From Paraburkholderia largidicola (lineage in GTDB: Bacteria > Pseudomonadota > Gammaproteobacteria > Burkholderiales > Burkholderiaceae), in the NCBI RefSeq assembly GCF_013426895.1, contig NZ_AP023175.1, positions 2,294,001 to 2,358,000 on the forward strand: a stretch of 64,000 nt of DNA. Reading direction: 5' to 3'. The first letter of the stretch is position 1. The number at the start of each line of letters is the position of its first letter. Below are positions 16,367 through 22,829 of the stretch, piece by piece. A program made the position numbers and the translations under genes. Below the pieces are notes generated by a model. It searched no databases. It was not told the DNA's origin and saw nothing but the letters and a program-made list of their open reading frames with translations.

Positions 16367-17377
16367 ATGTTGATCGGGAACAACTTGCAATGGATACCAC
16401 ACCAGCAGACGAGCGCAGTTTCAAGCACGCAACGTATCGCTTTCGTACTCACTGAATCGTGCGACCTGCTCGGAATAGGCGCCATCGCCGAGGCGCTCGA
16501 ATGCGCGTGTTCGCTTGCGACGGGCGAGACAGCGAAAAAGTATGAAATGCGATTTGTGTCCGAAGGCGGTGGACATGTCAAAAGCGATCGCTCGCTATTC
16601 GTTTCGACAGACGAATTACCAAAGCCGAACGACGAACGATTTGCTCATGTATTCGTCGCCGGTGGGACGCTCTCGAGAGCGGCCTGCGACACGCCCGTTC
16701 TGAGCGGCTGGCTGCAACGGATGCGGGCCAGCGGTGCGCGCGTCAAGCTCTTCACGACGGGCTTCGAAACATCGAATGGGACCCACGACAATGGCCCGAT
16801 CAGCGGATACGAACAGGCGCGCCGCCGAAGGGCGCAACTGGGGAGTGCCGTCAAAGCGGCATTCGAAGTAATCCGCGCGGATTTCGACGAATCGATCGCA
16901 CACGAAGCGCTACGCCGCACATCGTTCGTCGATTCGAGCGAATGGCTGTCGCCGTCCGTCGACGCGGCCAATACTGCGGGAGATCGAATCCGCGCAGCGG
17001 CGCGCTGGCTGCAGGACAACTGTCATCGCGCCGTCAGCGTGAACGATGCTGCCGAAGCCTGCGCGATGAGCCAGCGAACACTGCTGCGCAACTTTCAGAC
17101 ATACATTGGCGCATCGCCATCCGAGTATTTGCAGCGAGTCAGGCTCGAGCGTGCGTGCCAGTTGCTCGCGGAGACTTCGTTGCCCGCGGACAAAGTCGCG
17201 CGACGCGTCGGGCTGACCAACGGCGACAGACTAGGCAAGCTGTTTCGCCGGTGTATGGGCAAGTCTCCAATCGAGTACCGTGCGTGGACGCGTGGCAATG
17301 CCGATGCAAACGAATCGACTGGCGAGACGACGGTCAGCGCCCCTCAACAGCTGACGCTCGCGACGTGTGACGAATGA
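16367..17377 (+). CDS. GlxA-like AraC-family regulator with reduced sensor domain
   Basis: 336-residue transcription regulator. The ATG at 16367 is favoured by GGGAG 5 bases upstream. The N-terminal 170 residues show a DJ-1/PfpI-like start (RIAFVLTESCDLLGIGAIAE, then FAHVFVAGGTLSRA), but the nucleophile-elbow Cys region of GlxA relatives is missing and replaced by KLFTTGFETS, followed by a charged linker. The C-terminal 110 residues are a standard AraC DNA-binding domain: AARWLQDNCHRAVSVNDAAE, MSQRTLLRNFQTYIGASPSE and ADKVARRVGLTNGDRLGKLF. It probably activates the adjacent glycan genes. A second regulator of the same build is at 20822. Confidence 0.82.
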   Translation: MLIGNNLQWIPHQQTSAVSSTQRIAFVLTESCDLLGIGAIAEALECACSLATGETAKKYEMRFVSEGGGHVKSDRSLFVSTDELPKPNDERFAHVFVAGGTLSRAACDTPVLSGWLQRMRASGARVKLFTTGFETSNGTHDNGPISGYEQARRRRAQLGSAVKAAFEVIRADFDESIAHEALRRTSFVDSSEWLSPSVDAANTAGDRIRAAARWLQDNCHRAVSVNDAAEACAMSQRTLLRNFQTYIGASPSEYLQRVRLERACQLLAETSLPADKVARRVGLTNGDRLGKLFRRCMGKSPIEYRAWTRGNADANESTGETTVSAPQQLTLATCDE

Positions 17378-18169
17378 CGCGCTGCGCGCGCGTGGATAGT
17401 GGCAGTTGATTCAAACGGCGGCGCGTAACTTCAGGTTTTGCGCTGCCGCATTTTCTCCGCGTTCCGTCGGACGGCTTTTATCGCCGTCATTTCACCCTGA
17501 AGCGCATTTCGTCGAATACATCCAGGGTCGATACAGAAAAAAAATTCTCAATGTGACGGAAATTGCGCCATTCGCGACGCATTTTCGTTCCGGTAATTAT
17601 GACGTTTCGGTAAAAGCGACGTTACCGCCCACCCGTTTGTCGATTTCCAATACGGCAATACCCGTAATGCAGAGAACAATAAGGATCACAAAAGTACCTC
17701 ATAGGGTCATATTGCCCGAAAAGCCGGCGCGAAATTCACTCACAGAAAATCGAAAGGGCGAATTTCCTTTCCAGAAAGTTATAGTCGGAAGAATCCTGCT
17801 AATTGTCCGATGAAGTTATTTTCGGGTGTAATTTGCCGCATGTCTTGGGTATTATTTACGCCGATCGAAAGGATATGTGCGAACAAATTGCCGGACCTCC
17901 TTCACGCCTGAAAAGTGAAACGTTTGCGCAGCGCACAAGGACAGTTGGCAGTAGTGGCAACACGTTAGGGAATCGTCGGAGCCTGCCGGCCTGCCGTGGC
18001 AGGTGGTTCATTCATCTTCTCCCTGTCTGAAAACCGGGTGACAAAGCGCCATTGCCAGTAAGGATTACTGAGCAATGCGGAGTCGCTCGCGCCGCCATCC
18101 TGGTCCGAAATCCAGCAGTCAACTCTTTGGACTTTTTTCGAGAACTTTCTCGACAGGGATGCGCTTGCC
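17378..18169. other. Long AT-rich leader upstream of the second GH lipoprotein
   Basis: About 790 bases with no supported gene; one frame (17406-17813) is open but has a Thr/Ile/Arg-rich translation without motif or ribosome site. AT content is well above the surrounding genes. It contains AATTGTCCG (17801), AACACGTTA (17959) and a near-perfect 11-bp inverted repeat (18051-18076). It is best read as a regulatory region, possibly with acquired DNA. Confidence 0.5.
18051..18076. promoter_or_regulatory. Inverted repeat upstream of second GH lipoprotein, candidate operator or leader hairpin
   Basis: ATTGCCAGTAA at 18051-18061 pairs with TTACTGAGCAAT at 18065-18076, one unpaired base, spacer GGA. 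It lies about 95 bases upstream of the start codon at 18170. Dyads of this length often bind a dimeric regulator; with a 3-base loop it could also be an mRNA hairpin. Confidence 0.45.
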
Positions 18170-19720
18170 ATGAATAAACGACGTCAATTTCTAGGCCGCC
18201 TCGCGGCGCTCGGCGGCAGTTATGTCCTCACTGCATGCGGCGGAGGCGCCGGCAGCATTACCGATGCTTCGGGTGACGCGGTGGCGAAAGCGACGGCCCG
18301 CGCAGCGGCATCGGCTAGCGGCACGACCATTCCGTCGGCGACATCGATCGTCGACAACTCCGGCGCCACATGGACTCTATCGGGTGGTTCCGTCTACCGG
18401 AACGGCGTGAAAGCGGGCAACAACTATAACGTCGCGCTCGTACTGTTCTACGGCGGCGTGATCTATCACCAGGGGTCGGGCGGCCAGTTCTATTCGTGGA
18501 ATGGATCGACGTGGATTGCCTGTAACGACCCGCGTCTTGGCGGCACGTCGCCCGATGGCACGGCGATTCCTCCCGCGTCGTACATCATCGACAAGACGGG
18601 CGCGATGTGGACCGTCGTGAACGGCGTCATCTACAAGAATGGCAAGACGGTCGGCAACACGTATAACGTGTCCCTGCTGCTGTGGTACGGCGGAAAGATC
18701 TGGCACAAGGGAACGGGCGGCCAGTTCTATGTCTGCACGGATGTTGGCGGCTGGCTGCCTTGCAATGATCCGCGCATCGCTACAGCGGCCACGGCAGGCA
18801 TGTTCTACGGCGTCAACGGCCACTACGACTACAGCTACACCCCGGCGCAGCTCGTATTGATCCTGAAAGGCATGGGCTGCACGAGTTACCGAGTGGGTTG
18901 CACCGACGACCCGAATCAGTTGAATGCAGTCGCCAAGCTCGCGCAGGCTTTCCAGCCGGCGGGGATTTCGCTGCTCGTGCTGATCAACCAGGGTGTGTAC
19001 GACTCGAACGGCAACGTCTTCACCAGCGAGTCAGCCGCCTACAATCGCGGGTTGCAGGCTGCGATGGCCGTCGCGAATGCACTCAAGGCATACGGCGTGA
19101 CCCTTTATGAGTGCGGAAACGAGTTGACGCGGCAGAACGCCACGATCCTGGACTTTACCAACGCAGGCACCAAAGCCGTCGACTTCAACAACACGAACTG
19201 GCCGGCCATGCGCGGCGCGATGCGCGGCATGATCGACGGCGTGAAGTCGGTGCAACCGTCGGCAAAGTGCGGCATCAACTTCTGTGTCGCGGACATCGGC
19301 GCAGCGGACGCCCTGTGGGACGGCATGCAACCGGACGGCTCGGGCGGTCATCCGAAAGTGCGCTGGGACGTCACGACGTGGCACAACTACGAGGTGTACG
19401 GCGACATCTTCAACATCGGTATCGACGGCTCGGGACCCGGGTTCGATCTGCCTACGTACTGCAAAGCCCGCTATGGCGTGCCGTTCATCATCACCGAATG
19501 GAATACGGGGCCCGAGAAGACGCAGGCGTATCGAGCCAGCTATATCACGAGCACGCTCGGCAAGTTCTATCAGGCACGCAAGACGCACAATATCCAGTCA
19601 GTCATGTATTACGTGCTCGATAGTGGCAACAACACGTACGGCATGATGACCAACGGTGTTGCGCTCAATCCGCCGTATAGCGCGTTCACGAGTTTCGTGT
19701 CAGGCAACGCGGATTCCTGA
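18170..19720 (+). CDS. Exported lipoprotein, clan GH-A glycoside-hydrolase-like (paralogue of the 13254 gene)
   Basis: 516-residue paralogue of the lipoprotein at 13254; most of the C-terminal half is identical. The N-terminus NKRRQFLGRLAALGGSYVLT precedes a lipobox Cys and has a twin-arginine-like RRxFLG. The Ser/Thr linker is much shorter than in the paralogue. Two WT...YRNGVKAGNNYNV...GQFYxW repeats (about 48-200) precede the barrel-like domain. Candidate catalytic residues are Glu318 (LYECGNEL) and Glu443 (IITEWNTG). Like its twin it should sit in the outer membrane or periplasm and act on a glycan, perhaps the polymer made by the adjacent exopolysaccharide operon. It is preceded by a long AT-rich leader and followed by a strong hairpin. 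Confidence 0.78.
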   Translation: MNKRRQFLGRLAALGGSYVLTACGGGAGSITDASGDAVAKATARAAASASGTTIPSATSIVDNSGATWTLSGGSVYRNGVKAGNNYNVALVLFYGGVIYHQGSGGQFYSWNGSTWIACNDPRLGGTSPDGTAIPPASYIIDKTGAMWTVVNGVIYKNGKTVGNTYNVSLLLWYGGKIWHKGTGGQFYVCTDVGGWLPCNDPRIATAATAGMFYGVNGHYDYSYTPAQLVLILKGMGCTSYRVGCTDDPNQLNAVAKLAQAFQPAGISLLVLINQGVYDSNGNVFTSESAAYNRGLQAAMAVANALKAYGVTLYECGNELTRQNATILDFTNAGTKAVDFNNTNWPAMRGAMRGMIDGVKSVQPSAKCGINFCVADIGAADALWDGMQPDGSGGHPKVRWDVTTWHNYEVYGDIFNIGIDGSGPGFDLPTYCKARYGVPFIITEWNTGPEKTQAYRASYITSTLGKFYQARKTHNIQSVMYYVLDSGNNTYGMMTNGVALNPPYSAFTSFVSGNADS

Positions 19721-19750
19721 TCCACAGCGGGCGCGATGCGCGGCACGAAT

Positions 19751-19776
19751 GCTTCCCCGCCTGTGAGCGGGGAAGC
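19751..19776. terminator. Strong hairpin between convergent GH and ATP-grasp genes
   Basis: Perfect 10-bp stem GCTTCCCCGC / GCGGGGAAGC with a 6-base loop CTGTGA, lying between two convergent genes (stops at 19720 and 19783). Probably a shared terminator; no long T-run. Confidence 0.6.
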
Positions 19777-19782
19777 GCTGCC

Positions 19783-20799
19783 TCACCGATCAGCGCCCAC
19801 TTCCAGCAACTGTCCCCATTCATAATCGATGTGGTCGGGCGTGAAGGGCAATACGCCGGCCCCCGGCGTGAACGTCAATTCGCCGAAATAGACGCGGTTA
19901 TCAGGGGCGTAGAGATCGACGCGGACATAGTCGAAATCTTCGGCCAGGATTGTCGCGGCTTTCAGCACCGCTTCGAGATTGTCAGGTCGAGGCGGCGGTT
20001 CGGCACTTCGCGTATAGGGGCCGATCATCACATCCATATGCCGCCATTGCGCGTCGAACACGTCTCCATGCGTGTGATTGCCGAACCGGTCCGTGATCAG
20101 AAGAATGTACATGAGCGGACGCCCGGCATGCCCGCCGAAGCAATGCACCTTGAAATCAGCCGGAACACGCCCTTCGCGGTCCAGAAGGAGCTGCTCGAAG
20201 AAGATACGCGGCCTGATTCTCTTATAGTGCCGTTCGCGTGCGATCCAATAGAACGACGTCGATAGCCACCGTTCGGACAGTTCCTGCAGCCTTTCGAACG
20301 TGGTCTCGGACTTGTCGCGCACGAGTTCGACGAACGTACTGCCGTGATTCGCCTTCATCACGAACGCATCGGGCAGACTATCGAAGACCGCACGCGTAAA
20401 TACATCCGGCGCGGAAATAAGCGGCACGAGATGCTCTTCGCCGAGCTTCGCGGCAACATATTCCCGAACTTCGAGCTTATCGGTCAAGCGTACGTAGCGC
20501 GGGTCCGGCCGAAGATTGCGTTGCAGGATCTTCTCGTTGAACGTCGCGGGACGGGCGAGCCGCGGATATCGCCCGATACATTTCCGGTGCAACAGGCTCA
20601 GGAATAACGTATCGGGCAATATCGACTTTGCCTTTTCCTTGATTCTGCGGATCGCCGACTGCGTTGGAATCGGATCTCCCACAACGTGGTCATGCAGCAG
20701 CGGGTGCGTTGCGACTTGATCGGACGATGCGGGTGTCTCCTCCTTCGTCGAAGACACGTTCATCTCTTCACTGGCCTGCGCATATTCGGTTATTGGCAT
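19783..20799 (-). CDS. TupA-like ATP-grasp protein, polysaccharide-linked
   Basis: 338-residue protein matching the TupA-like ATP-grasp family (PF14305), often encoded in capsule and exopolysaccharide loci. After a variable N-terminus of about 55 residues come ARPATFNEKILQRNLR, then KLEVREYVAAKLGEEHLVPL (family hallmark), FVMKANHGSTFVELV (ATP-binding strand with Lys), RIFFEQLLLD, ADFKVHCFGG and YVRVDLYAPDNRVYFGELTF, where Asp and Glu probably hold Mg-ATP. Such enzymes are thought to form an amide or ester bond, in TupA-like cases adding an amino-acid-like group to a glycan. Here it lies beside the exopolysaccharide operon. A shorter start at 20763 is possible; GGGAG lies upstream of 20799. 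Confidence 0.82.
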   Translation of the reverse strand: MPITEYAQASEEMNVSSTKEETPASSDQVATHPLLHDHVVGDPIPTQSAIRRIKEKAKSILPDTLFLSLLHRKCIGRYPRLARPATFNEKILQRNLRPDPRYVRLTDKLEVREYVAAKLGEEHLVPLISAPDVFTRAVFDSLPDAFVMKANHGSTFVELVRDKSETTFERLQELSERWLSTSFYWIARERHYKRIRPRIFFEQLLLDREGRVPADFKVHCFGGHAGRPLMYILLITDRFGNHTHGDVFDAQWRHMDVMIGPYTRSAEPPPRPDNLEAVLKAATILAEDFDYVRVDLYAPDNRVYFGELTFTPGAGVLPFTPDHIDYEWGQLLEVGADR

Positions 20800-20821
20800 T
20801 GTTTGCGCTCCCTGCGTTCAG

Positions 20822-21856
20822 CTAGAAAACCGGCTTCACTACCGAATACGTCGCTGGGGCCGATTCGATGACATGGTCGGCCGCTGCAGGCGACGGCGTT
20901 TGAGCGTGACCGCCGTTGCCGAGATGTCGCAACCCGCGAAAGCTCGTCGGCGACATGCCGTAACGCTCCTTGAAGATCCGTCCCAGCCGATTTCCGTCGC
21001 CCATCCCGCAACGCCTTGCAATCTTGTCGATGGGAAGTTCGGTATCCGTCAGCATCGAGCAGACGACCTCGAAGCGCGTGCGCAACAGGTACTCAAGTGG
21101 GGTCACGCCGAATTCAACCTTGAAACGACGCTGATAGTTACGCTTGCTCATCGCCGCGGACTCGGCAGCCTGGCTGACGGAAATGGGCTTGCTGTAGTTT
21201 TCTCTGATCCAGCGCGCCGACTCGCGGATCTTGTCGGACGTGGTCGCGACACCCGCATCATCGGTGTCGGGTCGCATGCGCTGACGGACTTGTGGCTGCA
21301 ACGTATGCGCGATCCGGCGGGCTGTTTCTGCATTGAGGTCGCGCTCGATCTGCACGAGGGCCATTTCAGTCGGCGTCGCACCGGCGGCCCGCATCTCAGA
21401 AAGACCGTCGTCCAGCACGAACACGGGCACGGCGGATTGCGCCGGGCCACTCGACAGATCAGTCTTCGGCCGCATGCAGGACGGCGTGCCCGATCCCTGG
21501 CGCGACAGCCAGGAGACGAGTTGCCCGTTCGATTCGGTCATCGGATCCGCGCTGCAAGCAACGAAGAATGCGTGAAAGTCGGCTAGATGAAACCGTTCGA
21601 GCTTCTGCGTCCAGATCGGAAAGCTGGCGCTGCCCGTGACGAACCCGCCTGTCTCCGACAGCACCGAGAAGCGGTATGGCGGCTCGACACCGACTTCCGC
21701 TTCGAGCTTGTTGGCAAGGCAAAAGGCATCGCACACCGCGCCCGCCGCCGCCATCGAGCAATGCGGCGCGATCAGCAGACCAATATGCTTTTCAAACTTC
21801 GATTTCTCGAGCCGTTCATCGGCACACAACGGGTTTGATTGATAAATCCCATTCAC
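20822..21856 (-). CDS. GlxA-like AraC-family regulator with reduced sensor domain
   Basis: 344-residue regulator starting at GTG 21856, with GGAGAG 6 bases upstream. The N-terminal part has a DJ-1/PfpI-like opening (HIGLLIAPHCSMAAAGAVCD, then FHAFFVACSADPMTE) but then departs from GlxA proteins and lacks a clear nucleophile elbow. The C-terminus is a full AraC domain: SARWIRENYSKPISVSQAAE, MSKRNYQRRFKVEFGVTPLE, IDKIARRCGMGDGNRLGRIF. It is read toward the TupA-like gene (23-base gap, likely an operon) and away from the exopolysaccharide operon, so it is well placed to control both. It is a diverged relative of the regulator at 16367. Confidence 0.85.
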   Translation of the reverse strand: MNGIYQSNPLCADERLEKSKFEKHIGLLIAPHCSMAAAGAVCDAFCLANKLEAEVGVEPPYRFSVLSETGGFVTGSASFPIWTQKLERFHLADFHAFFVACSADPMTESNGQLVSWLSRQGSGTPSCMRPKTDLSSGPAQSAVPVFVLDDGLSEMRAAGATPTEMALVQIERDLNAETARRIAHTLQPQVRQRMRPDTDDAGVATTSDKIRESARWIRENYSKPISVSQAAESAAMSKRNYQRRFKVEFGVTPLEYLLRTRFEVVCSMLTDTELPIDKIARRCGMGDGNRLGRIFKERYGMSPTSFRGLRHLGNGGHAQTPSPAAADHVIESAPATYSVVKPVF

Positions 21857-22829
21857 CGTTAGCTCTCCAAATTAATTCATAACAATTCGACCCGAATCAG
21901 AATACATTAGGGAAATGAGCCAGGCGATGCTTGTCCGATTGGCGCGATTGATGTGGCGCAATCGTTCGGATGTGGGAAATTCTTACTTAATCACGTGCTT
22001 AGCGTTCCTGGTGTTTCTGCTAATCACGGAAAGATTTTCTGAGAGAAAATGTCCGATTTTGTTGAGTCAAAGTCGCTTCATGTCCCGGGAAGGCTTGCCA
22101 GATAAGGGCTACTGCACGGGAAAGTATTCCGTAAGCGAATCGCTGCCGCAGCATCCTGTCACTGCCGTTGTGTTACACGATTTTCCGCGTGACGTATCAC
22201 TCTGTTACACGAATTTCAGATCGCAACAACTCTTTCGCTGGCGCGCGCTCGATGTAACGTGTTCCACCATATCGGCCATTAGCACCCGAATTTAAGCCGG
22301 GTTTCTACTCATTCGAATTCTGCGCGTCTATGCTTCAACGCAACATGAATGGAAAGGCGATTTCGCGGATCGAAAGTCGATCTATGAAATCAGCCTGAAG
22401 TGCTTTTCAAACGAATGGCTCCCGTCGAGAGCGTGCATGACATGTCACTCGCCTCACGCGGTCGTGAGGATCGAAGCTTGTCATTGCGCACGCCAACAGT
22501 CTTCGCATCGGCGCAGACACGACGGGCTTTTCGCAATTGCCAGTGCCTCCAGTGCCGGAAAAAGGGGATACGCATGAGTGAAATACGCAGGCATCTTGCT
22601 CTTCTCGTCCTGAAGTTCTGATACGGCCTCGGGGATCTGCGGCTATCTCGCTCCCCGTCAGTTGCCGTCATGGCTATCTGATCAGTCGTTCCTGTAACTC
22701 ATCATCGGCCCGAGCACGGCTGATCGAGCTTCCGTCGCGTCCCGTCGGGCGGCTTCATGCCGCCAGGTGGCCGTGTACTCACGTGCTTCGCAGCCTGCTC
22801 GACCAACCGCATATCAAAGGATGATTCCC
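21857..22829. promoter_or_regulatory. Long divergent regulatory region before the exopolysaccharide operon
   Basis: About 970 bases between the AraC-type start and the tyrosine autokinase start. A frame at 21915-22295 is open, but its product has no family features and no ribosome site, so no gene is called. Composition is AT-rich to about 22400. It holds the TGTTACACGA pair, TAACGTGTT at 22255-22263 and TTGTCCGATT at 21931. Its length suggests several regulators act here and that the operon mRNA may have a long leader. Confidence 0.5.
22171..22212. promoter_or_regulatory. Direct TGTTACACGA repeats flanking a GTGA-CGTA-TCAC dyad
   Basis: TGTTACACGA occurs at 22171-22180 and 22203-22212, 32 bases apart (three DNA turns), and both are followed by a T/A-rich triplet. 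Between them GTGA (22189-22192) and TCAC (22197-22200) form a small dyad. The cluster lies about 620 bases upstream of the operon start. Candidate regulator-binding region; the protein is unknown. Confidence 0.4.

Noticed and set aside
21915..22295. Frame of 126 codons in the exopolysaccharide operon leader
   Set aside because: No ribosome site and no conserved-looking sequence; codon use differs from real genes here. The region contains regulatory-looking repeats instead.
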